Under the pieces are notes generated by a model that was not told the origin of the DNA, did no database searches, and worked only from the letters and a program-made list of their open reading frames with translations. A stretch of 64,000 nucleotides of DNA, from NCBI GenBank assembly GCA_963575745.1, contig CAUYUJ010020254.1, positions 1 to 64,000 on the forward strand. Direction: 5' to 3'. The position numbers and the translations under genes are program-made. This document shows, piece by piece, positions 1 through 10,523 of this stretch. Positions within the stretch are counted from its first letter, which is position 1; the number at the start of each line of letters is the position of its first letter. This DNA comes from Prorocentrum cordatum. Lineage: Eukaryota > Sar > Dinophyceae > Prorocentrales > Prorocentraceae.

Positions 1-170
1 CCCCCATCCTTCTCCGCCCCCTCCTTCTCCTTGTCCAGCCTCCTCCTCCCCCTCCTCCTCGCCCTTCGGCTCCCGCCAGGAAAGCGAGCGGGGCGCGATA
101 GATGAACAGAGCGCGGGCTTCTGCTCCCGCGCCGAGCTCGCGAGCTCCCCCCAGCGGGCAACAGAAGTGG

Positions 171-351
171 TCAGGGGGAGGGGAGTGGCCAGCGATCGAC
201 GAATCGCAGATTGCCGACCGACGCGCTTCCGATTTCGCACTCGCCCGAACAGTCGGCAGCGCATCGGTCGGCAAACAGCGTTTCGTTGGTCGCCGAGCTT
301 CTCCCCTCCTCCTCCTCAAGCGCTCTCGGGGCCAGCGCGTCGTGCCCTTCA
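171..351 (-). CDS. candidate terminal exon, unknown protein
   Basis: An open stretch on the minus strand between a GGA/TCC block and a stop codon at 171 has balanced composition (about 60 residues, including ATNETLFADRC and GNLRFVDRW), unlike the flanking triplet repeat. Its setting matches the more secure genes further right: a short unique exon behind a triplet-repeat intron. I do not recognise the protein. The upstream exon and its phase could not be fixed, so this is only a candidate; chance openness is possible. Confidence 0.25.
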
Positions 352-354
352 CCC

Positions 355-695
355 GCCAGGAGGAGAGGACGAGGAAGCTTCTTCCGCAGAGGAGGGGGAG
401 GAGAAGGGTGAGGAGGAGAAGGAGGATGAGGAGGAGGAGGAGGATGGGGAGGGGGAGGGGGAGAGGGATGAGGAGGAGGGTGAGGTGGAGGAAGAGGAGG
501 AGGAGGAGGAGAAGGATGAGGGGGGGAAGAAGCAGCAGCAGCAGCAGCAGCAACCTCCTCACTCCTCCTAGTCCTCCTCCTCCTCCTCCTCCTCCTAGCT
601 CCTCCTCCTCCTCCTCCTCCTCCTCCAGCCTCCTCATTATCCTCCTCACCCTCCCCCTCCTTATCCTCCCCATCCTTCCTCTTCCCCGCAACCTC
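355..695. repeat. GGA array switching to TCC array
   Basis: About 170 bp of imperfect (GGA)n is followed, after a short CAG/CAA run near 533-551, by about 130 bp of imperfect (TCC)n. The two halves are complementary, so a transcript could fold into a hairpin. The block sits between candidate minus-strand exons and is probably intronic. Confidence 0.85.
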
Positions 696-699
696 GAAC

Positions 700-786
700 C
701 CGCCCCTCTCCACGGGCTGGCGCCCGACTATTCGCTTCGCGGCGGGAAGGCCGCCAGCTGCGGGGGGGGCCAGCGCCGCGTCCTGG
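700..786 (-). CDS. candidate internal exon, unknown protein
   Basis: The minus strand shows an acceptor-like CCGCCGCCAG followed by about 29 open codons of mixed composition (DAALAPPAAGGLPAAKRIVG, then QPVERGGFEVAGK), flanked on both sides by GGA/TCC blocks. Function is not recognised. The exon pattern resembles neighbouring genes, but no phase check was possible. Confidence 0.22.
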
Positions 787-827
787 CGGCGGCGGGGCAG
801 GATCACGAGGAGAACGACGACTGAAGA

Positions 828-1085
828 CAAAGGAGGAGAAGGAGGAAGGGGAGGAAGAGGGGGAAGAGAACGAGGAGGAGGAGGATGGGGAGGGGGAGGG
901 GGAGGAGGAGGGAAGGAGGAGAGAAGGAGAGGAGGAGGAGGGGGAGGAGGAGGTCCTTCCTCCTCCGCCCATCCTCCTCCCCCTCCCTCGCCACCTCCTC
1001 CTTCTCTTCCTCCGCCTCTTCTTCCTCCTCCTCCCCTTCCGTCTTATCCGTCTCCTCCTCCTTCTCCTCCTCCTGGCCCTCAAGG
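828..1085. repeat. GGA array switching to TCC array
   Basis: A second GGA-then-TCC block, with the switch near 950. It lies just downstream (minus-sense) of the stop codon of the 1,098-1,541 reading frame. Confidence 0.85.
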
Positions 1086-1097
1086 CGACCCTGGATC

Positions 1098-1541
1098 CTA
1101 GTCGCTGTGCCCGTGGGTGCACAGCCGCACCCAGTAGGCCGAGTCGACCTCCATGCCGTCGTCGGGCTCCGAGCTGTCGATCTCGGTGTAGCCCATGTCG
1201 ACGTCGGGGTCGTCGGGCGCGACGACGTCGGGCATGGCGTCGGGCAGGGCGTCGGGCAAGGCGTCGGGCGTGCCGTCGGGAACGGCGCCAGGTGGCCGAA
1301 TCTTAAGGAGATGGTGAGGCCGTCGTCGCCGTCGAAATCTCGAGGCCGCTGGATCGCGTCCGAATCGATCGAGAAGCCCCAGCGTCCTCGCCTTCCCGCC
1401 AACGGTTCCACCGTCGAACATGTCCTCGGGTTGGACGCCTTCGAACGGATGCCCTAGGAAGTGCACCAGCCACACGAAACGTAACCGCGCATGCTGGGGC
1501 GGAAGCTCCGCCATTATGGCGCTGAACGCACCGAGAAGCAC
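1098..1541 (-). CDS. hypothetical protein with acidic, DALPDALPDA-type C-terminus
   Basis: Open minus-strand frame of 147 codons. The first third (PPQHARLRFVWLVHFLGHPF and on) and the last third look protein-like. The last third holds a short repeat of the DALP type, then an acidic stretch (APDDPDVDMGYTEIDSSEP) and a stop. The middle (about 1,290-1,400) is basic and arginine-rich in this frame, but reads as balanced sequence (FSIDSDAIQRP, FDGDDGLTISLRF) in another minus-strand frame. There may therefore be a pair of compensating frameshifts or an unrecognised splice. The likely upstream intron is the TCC/GGA block at 1,615-2,015. It could be the 3' part of the transposase-like gene upstream or a separate gene; I do not recognise a domain. 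Confidence 0.4.
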   Translation of the reverse strand: MLLGAFSAIMAELPPQHARLRFVWLVHFLGHPFEGVQPEDMFDGGTVGGKARTLGLLDRFGRDPAASRFRRRRRPHHLLKIRPPGAVPDGTPDALPDALPDAMPDVVAPDDPDVDMGYTEIDSSEPDDGMEVDSAYWVRLCTHGHSD

Positions 1542-1614
1542 AGGGAAACACAGAAAAACTTGAACTTGGGCCAGAGCATTTCGACGGTTGGCTTTGGGAG
1601 CGTGTCGGAGATCT

Positions 1615-1687
1615 TCGGGGTCTCCCTCTCCTCCTCCTCGTCCTCCTCCTCCACCTCCTCCCCCTCCTCCTCCTTTTCCTTCTCCTC

Positions 1688-1718
<31 letters not shown>

Positions 1719-2015
1719 TTCTCCTCCTCCTTCTCCTCCTCGCCCTCCTCCTCCCTCTCCTCCTCTCCCTCCTCATCCTCATCCTCTCCCTCGCCTGCCC
1801 CTCCTCGGCGCCCCTTGATCGCCCTCCAGCCAGGGAAATATGCATGGCGAGCCCGACCTCCTAGACGGCAGCAGGCCGCGCCCCCGCGCCCTTGGGAGCG
1901 GCTGGGAGGACTTATCAGAAGAGGTAGAGAGAGGGGGAGGGATGAGGAGAGAGGAGGAGGGAGAAGGAGGAGTGGGGGAGGAGGTGGAGAGGGGGAGGAG
2001 GATGCGTCGGTGGCC
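1615..2015. repeat. TCC array, short unique core, GGA array
   Basis: About 185 bp of (TCC)n, then about 100 bp of unique sequence, then about 110 bp of (GGA)n. The order is opposite to the blocks at 355 and 828, but the halves are again mutually complementary. Confidence 0.8.
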
Positions 2016-2066
2016 ACTCGGAGATTTTCTTTGAAGGGGAACATCGGGGTCTGTGCTTCTTCTTTT

Positions 2067-2365
2067 TTAGATCTCACATCGAGCGGCTCCGACCCCCAAA
2101 TGGAATTGCAAGTCGAGGCGTGCGAAAACGCCTTTCTCGTACTGCGAGGCGTGCGCCGACTCTGCCAGACGGCCGAGCATGCCATTCAAGCTCTCGTCTT
2201 GCCAGGTAGCATACAGCCTTGGGTGTCCGAACTCTTTTGTCCTGCAGGGATGAAGCGTTGTTGGGGGAGGTGAGGTGAGGGGGGGTGGGGGGGGGGGCAG
2301 GGGGGGGGGGGGGGGGGGGGGGGGAGGGGGGGGGGAGGGGGGGGGGGGGGGGGGGGTGGGGGGGG

Positions 2366-2399
<34 letters not shown>

Positions 2400-5053
2400 C
2401 GGGAGGAAGGGCGGGAGGCGGAAGGAGGCAGGTGGGGGGGGGGGGGGGAGGAGGTAGGAGGCGGGGTGGAAGGAGAAGGAGGATGAGGGGAGGGGGGGAG
2501 GGAGAGGAGGAGGAGGGTGAGAGAGGGACGAGGACGAGAAGGAGAAGGGGAGAGGAGGAGGAAGGGAAAGGAGGAGGAGGGGAGAGGAGGATGAGGAGGA
2601 GGAGGGGGAGGACCCCGCTCTGCCAGGTGTCTTCGAGTGCGAGGACCCGCAGCGTTGGACAACCCCCTTGCTGTGCCCTCTCTCTGCCGGGGGTGGATGG
2701 GTCGGGGGCGGCAGGCGGGCAGAGCGCGAGCTTTCGAAACGAAGACAGCCGCGGCGACAATGCCATTCCCCAGGCCGACTTGGGCGCCGCCCCCCGCACC
2801 GAGAGACCAGAATTTCGACGCGACCCAGCCGCCTCGAGGGACGACGTCCGAAGTGCAAGAGCACTCTAAAATTCAGAGGCGGCCCCAGCCGTGGCGACGA
2901 GTGTTCCCAGGGTCGGCTCGATCGAGCTCCGATGTGAGAACCAGAATTCTGTCGCGATCCAGCCGCGGCGACGGGTGAGGTTGGCGCGTTTGGTCCCCGA
3001 GGTCCTCTCTGTGAGGTGCCAGAACAGGTGGTGCTTCGGCTTGAGAGGCACTTTCGCCCCCTCGAGTAATATCAAATGTCGGAGTGCCATCTCCTCGAGT
3101 CTCCTGCACTGATCCAAGTTGGGCACATCAGGCAAGGTCCGAAGGTACTGGCTCCAATCGAACAGAGCTCGCGCAGACGCCAGCAATCCAGCCCCATTCG
3201 ATAAATACCGAGCATGCTCTGGCAAGAAAGACGTCGCACACCACTCGAATAACCACGCGGACTCCCCTCCTTTAGACTTGAGGGCAGGGCTCGAGGCAGA
3301 TCCGAAAATCCCCAAGGATTGAGGTTTTATCTGATCAGGGTTCCGCTTAAGACGCTTTTATTCAACATACCAGCTGTCGAGATGCACCATAATCTTGTCG
3401 AATACGATCTGTTCTCGCATGCTCTTCGCCATATCATGCGTACAAAAGAAATCCGAATCAACGGCTCTCCAAACCGTCTCCAGAATGATCGAACCCAAGA
3501 CGCCCAAAGCGACAGTGTGCAAAAAATCAACTGTCATGGGGCCTGATATTGTCACACCGATAAGAGCACTAAGCATATCATTTGGCCTTGTCGCCAGCGT
3601 GGCCTTTGAAGGCCTCCAGAAATAATACCACCCAGGCGCTGGCATTACTGCGTAGCTAGCTATATCTGGAAGCCCCGTCTGTGGCATGAGCACGTCTCCA
3701 ACCTCCAGCACAGAGCTGGCATGGTTGATAGACGGCAACTCCCGTGAAACTGTGAGCCCCTTCCCACCATCACGCCTGTTGAAATACAAATCAGTCCCTG
3801 AAACCAGCTTGCCCCGATCGGCCTCCGAAGCGAGATAGACCCAGACCTTTGCCCGATCTGTCGCGCGGTCGCGCGCGCCGACTTCGTGCACGGTCCACGG
3901 CGCCGTCGATGACCGAACCAGGCTGAGATTGTTTAAGATCTGGGAGAAGGGTAGAAGGCGGGAGGGGGAGGGGCGGTCCCGCGGGATTTCGCGGCATTTC
4001 CTGCCGGAGAACAGGCTGGCCCTGAACGGGCCTTTCCCCCCCACCCCCACCCCTCCCTCCATGCCATCCTCCTCCTCATCTTTTCCCTCCCCATCCTCTC
4101 CCCATCGGAAACAATCGGGTCCTGTATTCGTGGAGGGTGTCGATGGACGCGTCGCACAGAGGGCGCGGGTACGAATGGTGGGACCAGGACGGAACGCAGA
4201 ACGAACTGGCGATGGCCTCCCAATCGGCCATGATATATAATATTGCTGCTTTTATCCCAAAAGGCTGGCCCGCCAAATCACCGCGAGACCCATCCTCTGG
4301 AAGCCAGTCGCGCCCGCTGACGTGCCGATCTGGATACGCGCCCTCAGCGAGCGCATCGATACACCAACGAATGAAACCAAACAGTGGGTACGTTGAGCAA
4401 TGTCCGTGGCATCCGCACTTACACTGGAGGTGTTTTCTGAAACTTATCGAAACATGTCGGCGCCTCGTCAACAAATTGATCAACGAAACCACGAGCTGTG
4501 ATTTGGTTCGCCCAGCGCCCGCGGCGCCCCCAAACTGAGCAGAGTCTAAATATACAGCGCATGGCAAAACGATGTCATCCCCAGACGAATCCCTCACAAC
4601 TTTGTGTTGATGGTAAATCGCTGGCTGCTCTGTGTTCTGCAAGGCTTGTCGCATTTCGTTTCGAGGCCCATATGTATCGTACATCTCTTCGTGAAGCAAT
4701 TCGTGCATAGGTCTTACTTGGACCCTAAGGTCCGTCCGTCGACGCCGAACCCTTGACTGCCCTGGCACACACAACGTTAATGGCTTTACGCGTGTAATGT
4801 TGAGCTCCTCAATTCTAGTGTCGATGAGTCTCTGGCAATGCCCACTGGACTGGCCCTTTGGGAGGGCCCAGCTCTTAAGATTGTCAGATCGGGCCCCCGC
4901 CATCCATGCCGTATGTGCCAAAGTGCATAATGCTTTAGCAGTCATCTCGCCTTGGCAATGCATTGTTTGTAAATCCACTAGGAGCTTCTCGGCATATCGA
5001 ATTGCATCGCTATCATCTGGCGCGGAACTGATAGTTCGCCCCCGCTTAAACAT
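2067..5053 (-). CDS. multi-exon transposase-like gene of a dinoflagellate-expanded family
   Basis: Four minus-strand coding blocks in collinear order appear to form one protein. Block 1 (about 5,040-4,105) holds a Cys-rich core CKCGCHGHCSTYPLF, an acidic site before AGQPFGIKAAILYIMADW, and CVPSW. Block 2 (about 3,931-3,371) holds ALIGVTISGPMTVDFLHTVA. Block 3 (3,289 to about 3,000) holds PLKPKHHLFWHL. Block 4 (about 2,245-2,067) holds LYATWQDESLNGMLGRLAES. This succession (CGC-x-G/H-x-C core, D-x-x-H-x-x-x-LG, KPKxHLF, DE-x-x-N) is one I associate with a large repeat gene family in dinoflagellate genomes that resembles transposases; that link is from memory, not a search. Block 2 ends at a GTATGT donor (last exon base 3,371), and an AG acceptor at 3,290 restores phase. 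Block 4 starts after CCTGCAG. The block 3/4 intron would need a non-GT donor and is filled with poly-G and GGA repeat. Possibly an old transposon rather than a host gene. Confidence 0.55.
2268..2625. repeat. poly-G tract grading into GGA array
   Basis: From 2,275 to about 2,400 the plus strand is almost pure G with isolated A, T or C. It then becomes (GGA)n up to 2,625. It lies between the last two coding blocks of the transposase-like gene and is presumably intronic. Long G runs are also a known failure mode of sequencing and assembly, so the exact length should not be trusted. Confidence 0.8.
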
Positions 5054-5074
5054 GATACCCGCTCGAGCCAGTTA

Positions 5075-5440
5075 CTACGGAGCCGCCGCGAATCGAGATG
5101 CAATCACCTCGGGCGCCTGCGGTGTCCCATGAGACGGGCGGCCCTGGGGGCCCATGGTGATGTCCCTCCCAGAAATCCAGGTCCTGAAGGGGGTTGGCGC
5201 TGTAGAGTTCAGGATGCAAGGGTAGCTCGGCGTGCTCCCAGCAGGGCAGGCCTGAGAAAGGGGCAGGAGGGTAGCGCCAGCTGCGACTCCAGGGGGGAGG
5301 GGCGGGGCAGCCGCCAGCGCAAATTCGGACCCCATGGGGTCGATCTGAGCCAGATTCGGCCCCCTGGGAAAGCGGGTTCGCGGCCCCATGGGGCCTGCAC
5401 CTTCGACGGGACGCAGCCCCTTGCCCGATGCAGTCGAAGC
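5075..5440 (-). CDS. candidate upstream exon (Pro/Ala-rich), unknown
   Basis: Open minus-strand stretch just upstream of the transposase-like gene, ending PQAPEVIASRFAAAP before two stops at 5,075. It contains GPRTRFPRGPNLAQIDPMG and LSQACPAGSTPSYPCILN. Composition is Pro/Ala/Gly-rich and not simple repeat. It might be the N-terminal exon of the downstream gene, but the tested donor (GTAGTAACT) does not give a matching phase with the next block. Unrecognised. Confidence 0.28.
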   Translation of the reverse strand, partial: ASTASGKGLRPVEGAGPMGPRTRFPRGPNLAQIDPMGSEFALAAAPPLPPGVAAGATLLPLSQACPAGSTPSYPCILNSTAPTPFRTWISGRDITMGPQGRPSHGTPQAPEVIASRFAAAP

Positions 5441-5484
5441 AGGCAACGACGGCGCGGCGAGGGAGGAGAGAGGAGTCTGTCTAT

Positions 5485-5768
5485 CCCTCAGACCTCCTCC
5501 TCCGCCTTCTCCTCCTCGTCCTTCCCATCCTTCTTCTTCCCCTCCTTCTCCTTCTCCCTCTCCTCCCTCTCTCCTCATCCTCCTCCTTCTCCTCCCCCCC
5601 CCCTCCTCCCCCCCCTCCTCCTCCTCCTTCTCCTTCTCCTCCTCCTCCTCATCCTGCCAGGGGCATCTTCTTCTTCTTCTTCTTCCTCCTCCTCCTCCTT
5701 CTCCTCCTCGATCCTCCTCCTCCTTTTCCTTCTCCTCCCCTCCCCTTCCCCCCCTCCCCTCCAAGCAG
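5485..5768. repeat. TCC/CTT triplet array
   Basis: About 280 bp of imperfect (TCC)n with CTT runs (5,668-5,690). Frames through it give long Ser/Pro/Leu runs that are artefacts of the repeat. Confidence 0.85.
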
Positions 5769-6009
5769 GAGGTGGAGGAAAAGGAGACGCCGTGTCACCC
5801 GAAGCTCGCTAGCGCACTGCTCTCGCGCTGCGCCAGGAGCTGCATCCAGGCGGTCGCCTCGGATGCGTTCCCCAAGGGCTGGAAGGCAGCCCCTGCTGCC
5901 CTTCAAACGGGCGGGAAATAAATGGTTGTTGGGAAAATGGATGGTGTCGCACTCAGTCAGGAAAAAGGGGGAGGGGTGAAGGTGAACAAGGACGGACAAG
6001 GATGAGGAA

Positions 6010-6350
6010 GGAGAGAGGGAGGAATGAGGGGGTGTGGGGTATGAGGGGGGTGTGGTCTCAGGAGGGTGCGGGAAGGGCGCCGTGGGGTGTGGGGGGGGAA
6101 GGGGGAGGGGGGGGTGCGGGTGGGTGTCGTGGGAGCTTCGGAGCTTTCGGAGGGGTCGTGTGTGTGGTGTGGTGTTGTGGTGGTGGTGCGTGGTGGTGGT
6201 GTGGTGTGGGGGTGGCGGTGTGGGGTGGTGGCGGTGGTGGTGGGTTGGTGGTGGTGTGGTGTGTGTGGGAGTGGGGGGGGGGTCGGGAGGGCCGTGTCGG
6301 GAGGGCGTCGGGGTGGGGTTCGGGGGGGGAGGAGGGGGGGTCGGGATGGT
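6010..6350. repeat. G/T-rich low-complexity tract
   Basis: Plus-strand G and T make up nearly all bases, with irregular GTGGTGGTGTG motifs. No coding signal; open frames are Gly/Val/Trp runs. The flanking 5,770-6,000 stretch has no feature I can support. Confidence 0.75.
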
Positions 6351-6356
6351 TTTATA

Positions 6357-6506
6357 GGATCAGCAAAGGATCAGTGAACCATCAGTGATCGGATCAGTGA
6401 TCGGATCAGTGCACGATCCCTGATAAATAACAGGGTAAACGCATCAGATCAGTGATCAAATCAGTGATCAGATCAGTGATCAGATCAGTGATCAGATCAG
6501 TGATCG
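6357..6506. repeat. 12-bp GATCAGTGATCA tandem repeat
   Basis: GATCAGTGATCA-type units repeat imperfectly across about 150 bp, with a divergent centre (6,420-6,445). GATC occurs roughly every 6-12 bp and TGATCA is self-complementary, so the array is rich in small palindromes. From 6,510 to 6,825 I see nothing assignable. Confidence 0.85.
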
Positions 6507-6827
6507 TTCTGGGTGTGATTTTCATGTAATCTGCCGGTTATTTTCTGAATGCAACACCATGTGACCCATATCGGCGCCGCGGATTGCCCATGCGGTCGCC
6601 GCTGCCCATGCAATCGTGACTCCTAGTGTTCTGCTCACCCCTGGCTTGACGTAAGGCCAGTCGAGGCAGCCCCTGGCTCGTCGGACCCTGCCCCCCTCCT
6701 TCCTGGGCCCGCATGGGCCCTTCGTTTGCCCCTAGAACACCTTCTCCACCTCCTCCTCACCCTCCCTCTCAGCAGCCTCCTCTTCTGCATCTCACCCCCT
6801 TGCAGGTTTGACGATCTGAGAACCTAC

Positions 6828-9800
6828 CTAAGCCTGCTTCTTCCTCTTGCGCGAGCTGCCCGCGCTGCTGCCAGCGTCGCCGCCCTTGAGATCCATGAGA
6901 CTGTGCATGCGGTGGGTCTTCGCAACGAGAGCATTCAGGGAGCCGACGGGATCCTGCAGCGGCCGAGGAGGACAAGGAGGACAAGGAGGAGGAGGAATAG
7001 GGAGGAGGAGGAGGAGGAGGAGGAGGAGGAGGAGGAGAAGGCGGAGGCGGAGGAGAAAGAGGAAGAGGAGGGAGGAAAAGAAGGAGAAGGAGGAGGAGAA
7101 GGGATGGATGACCAGGAGGAGGGATGGGTATCCCCCTCCTCCTCCTAATAATGAGAAGGTAAGGAGAAGGGGGGAGAAGGAGAAGAAGGAGAAGAAGAAA
7201 GGAGGTGAAGAATAAAGCGAGATGAAGTGAAGAAGAGAAGAAGAAGAAGGGAGAAAAGAGAGGCTCTGTCCTCATGGACACGTCACAAGCAGACATGTCG
7301 ACAACGCCTCCTCAAATACGCAGTCCGCATCACCCTAACGGAGTACAGCCGACGTTACACAGCTTGCTATCCGGAGTAATTTCATACGAATCATCCCACG
7401 TAGAAAAAAGCCCCCTCCTCTCCTTGTGGCCTAGCTTCTACTCCTTATCCCCCTCCCTCCCTATGCCCCACACCGTTTCTTTCCTTTATCGCTCCTCCTC
7501 CTCCTCCTCCTCCTCCTCCTCCTCCTCCTCCTCCCCCTCCTCCTCTCACCCTTTCCCACTCCCTCCACCCCCTCCTCCTCATCATCTGCCTCCTCACCCT
7601 CCCACCCGCACCGTTCCCCTGCAGGCGGCCGTCCTCGAGCTTGCTGATCTCCGCCGACTGCAAGCTGATCTCTTTGGCGGACAGCCGCTGCCTCACCTGG
7701 GTGCGGAGGGGTCCACCTCCTCCTTCTCCTCCTTCTCCTCCTCCCTCCTCATCCCCTCCTCCTCCATCCCTCCTCCTTCCTCTCCTTTTCTCCCCCCCCA
7801 CTGCCCCCTCCTTTCCCCCCCCCCCTCCCCCCACTCCTCCTCCTCCTCATCATCCTCAGCCTCACCCTCATCATCCACTTCGCCGCTGCCCTCCTCACCC
7901 CCTCACCTCCTCCTCCTCTTTCTTCTCCGCATCCCCCCTTCTCATCCTATCCTGTTCAATCGGTCGCCTGCGCCAGCTCCGTGTTCGACATCAGCATGCT
8001 AGCCAGCGCGATGCTCCTCGCGGCCGTGCGCAGCGCCTGCTCCTTGGCGTCCATCAAGCCCTCCACCTCGTCGGTCCTGGCCCACTTGAACTCAGCCTTC
8101 TCCTTGATGTCATCCAGCATCGCTTTGCCAGCAGAGAGCGCGCCCTTGATGGCCTCTGTGAGCTTCTTGGCGGTAGCGAGCTGCTTCTGCACCACGTCCG
8201 CGGCGCCGCCGCCGCCTGATCCACGGCCGCTGCCCTTTCCACGGCCTGATCCTATGCCAGCGCCTTCTGCGCCTGATCCTGCGCCAGTGCCTCCGCCGCC
8301 TCCTGTGCCAGAGCCTGTGCCTGTCGGCCTCCCCGTTCCGCCTGAGTTTCCACCTGCTGTGCCAGAGCTCCCGTTCTCGATGGCCTTCGGCCCCTTCGTC
8401 TGCGCGATCGTCTTCGGCCACTCCCGCTTGAAGCTCTCCTGGTAGATGAGCCTGAAGTAGAGGAACTTCAGGACCCCATTCTGGGGGTCCCGCTGGGCAT
8501 ATGGGTACCCGAGGTCAATGCAACGCTTGACGGTGCGCATGCAAGCCTCCAGCGTACCTGGGTCCGTCTGCCCAGCGGGACCCCCTTCCTCGTAGGCCAT
8601 CTTGAGGAAGGTCATGAGCTCGCCCCTCTCGCGCCAGTCCTCGGCGCGGGAGGTGGTGAAGGTTCGCTTGGTCGTCGGCAGCTCGCTCCACTTCTCCAAG
8701 AGCCACTTTGTCTTGAAGTCTTCCTTATCCTTGCTCTTGTCCTGCTTCCACTCCAAAGCCTTCGCGGGGTTCGCCTTGAGGTCCCGATCCAGCTTGTTGC
8801 CAATGGCTGAGCGCATGCCGAAGTTGTAGCTCTGCTTGGCAACAACGAGGCGGATTTCAACGTCACCAGCGCCCCGCTTTCCCTTCATCTCCTCCAACAT
8901 CGTCTCGAGCTCGTCGGTGGACGCCTCATCATGAGGCCCCTGCTCACCAGCTTGCTGTTCGGCCCCATTGTCGAGCCCACGGGGTACGAAGTTATGGCCA
9001 GCCGTGTCCTCTGTCAAGGAACTGGGGTCATTCCTAAGCTTCTCAGCAACCGCATTCGAGATGTCAGCCAGGGCGCTCTTCTGGTCCACGGGCTGCTTCA
9101 TCGGCGCGGACGGCGGCGTCTCTGAAGGGCGAGGGACTGGCGTCACAGCGGCTGACGATGGGCCGCTTGCCAACTCGGCGTCCAGCTCGGCACTCACCGT
9201 GTCGCGGCCGCGCCCCAGGACCTCGTCGACGCGAGAGCGCTTGGGGGCGGGCACTGGCTCGAGGGACGCAGCCACCCGAGAAGCTCCTCGATCCCTGGCG
9301 GCCTGCTCGCGGTCGGCCCTCTTCTTCTTGATGCGGCGCTCCGTGTCCTCGGCCATCTCGAGCACGCGCTGCAGCTCCGCCTGCCTCTCCCTCAGCTGCT
9401 TGAGCTCACGCTGGTTCCTCTGGAACATGTCCTCCTCCTTAGCCAGCTCAGCGCGCACCAGCGGCAGGTCGTCGCCCCCGCCCTCGCTGCCCGATGCTTC
9501 GGGGGCCTGCGTTGGATCAGCCTGCGCCGCTGGGACCTCGCTTTCTTCCTCGCTGGCTGCTGCATCGTCAGGGGCTGCTGCCTCCTCGGCTGGCGGACCA
9601 ACAGCCTGTGCAAGATCGCCTGCCAGCGCCTCGGCCGCTGCGTCGTCGTCGCCCGCCTCGCTCTTCATTTCGAAGTCATCCTGCTTAACCCCAAGCAACG
9701 GGCTCGTCGGCATCGGCATCCCAAGCATCGCCCTCTGCGCAAGAAGCGCGTCGATCTGCGCCTGCACCTGCTGGACCTGGGGCGAAATCTGGCAATCGGC

Positions 9801-9908
9801 GACGGCGATCGGCGACTGATCCGCCGACTGCTGGGGCTGCGACGGCGGCGCTGCTGCAGGCGCTGGCGGGGGGCCATCGGCAGCAGCTCCGCCTGGCGCG
9901 GCGCGCAG
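6828..9908 (-). CDS. three-exon hypothetical protein: coiled coil, conserved core, Gly-rich linker, basic tail
   Basis: Exon a (9,908-7,968) is open from an upstream stop at 9,909-9,911 and has no clear in-frame ATG at its start, so an earlier exon probably exists. It encodes an Ala/Gln-rich N-terminus, a charged coiled coil (RNQRELKQLRERQAELQRVL), a KRSR nuclear-signal-like patch, a compact core (SYNFGMRSAIGNKLDRDL, then FKTKWLLEKWSELPTTKRTF and YPYAQRDPQNGVLKFLYFR), and a Gly/Thr/Ser-rich linker (8,200-8,340). Exon b (7,696-7,598; VRQRLSAKEISLQSAEISKL) extends a coiled coil. Exon c (6,953-6,828) ends in SSRKRKKQA and a stop. Exon a is best ended at CAG|GC (7,968), a GC donor as reported for dinoflagellates. 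Exon b sits between CCCAG and GTGAGG, and exon c follows CTGCAG; all three then join in phase 0. Function unknown; the core looks like a dinoflagellate lineage family. Confidence 0.6.
6960..7595. repeat. intronic GGA array and TCC array
   Basis: Within the intron between exons b and c of the 6,828-9,908 gene: (GGA)n and GAA-rich sequence at 6,962-7,260, about 220 bp of unique DNA, then (TCC)n at 7,483-7,595. The two ends are complementary and could bring the splice sites together. Confidence 0.8.
7705..7950. repeat. intronic TCC array
   Basis: Imperfect (TCC)n filling the intron between exons a and b of the 6,828-9,908 gene, purine-rich on the transcribed sense. No complementary half is present in this intron. 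Confidence 0.8.
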
Positions 9909-9955
9909 TCAGCCCTGCTCCTCCCTTGACTGTCTACTGCTGCTCTACTGTAACA

Positions 9956-9958
<3 letters not shown>

Positions 9959-10040
<82 letters not shown>

Positions 10041-10042
10041 CC
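9959..10042. repeat. (TC)n then (TA)n microsatellite
   Basis: About 70 bp of pure CT dinucleotide followed by about 13 bp of TA, upstream (minus-sense) of the 6,828-9,908 gene. From 10,045 to 10,520 there are further short TCC runs (10,050-10,140, 10,400-10,510) and a brief GGA run (10,277-10,310), with no gene I can support. Confidence 0.95.
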
Positions 10043-10523
10043 TCTCCCGTCTCCTCCTCGCCCCTCCTACACTCTCGCACCCTCACGCTCTCTCCCCTCC
10101 TCTACCCTCAGCCTCTTCCCTCCCCTCCTCCTGACCCTCGTCATCCTGGAACAGGCCTGAATGGATTGGGATGGGTTGAGTCCTTGGCTGATGCGATCGG
10201 TTTGGGTCCTCGCTTGAACTGAACTGGGTCCGAAACCGCTGCTAAGCTGAAAAACTGGCTTGAACAGAATTGAAACTGGAGAAGGAGAAGGAGGAGGAGG
10301 ACAAGGAGCTCCGAAGATGTTTCAGCGGAAGGGCGCGGCGCGAGCGATGCTTGCGCCGCTTCGCAGGTCGAGCGCCTGCCCGAAAGCTCTTGCACTGGCT
10401 CGCTTTCTCCTTCTCCTCCTTCTCCTTCTCCTCCTGCTCCTCCTCCCCCTCGGTGTCCTTCTCCTCCCCGATCCTCCTCCTCCTTCTCCTCCCCCTCCTT
10501 CTCCTACTCGCTGGGCTCCGACC

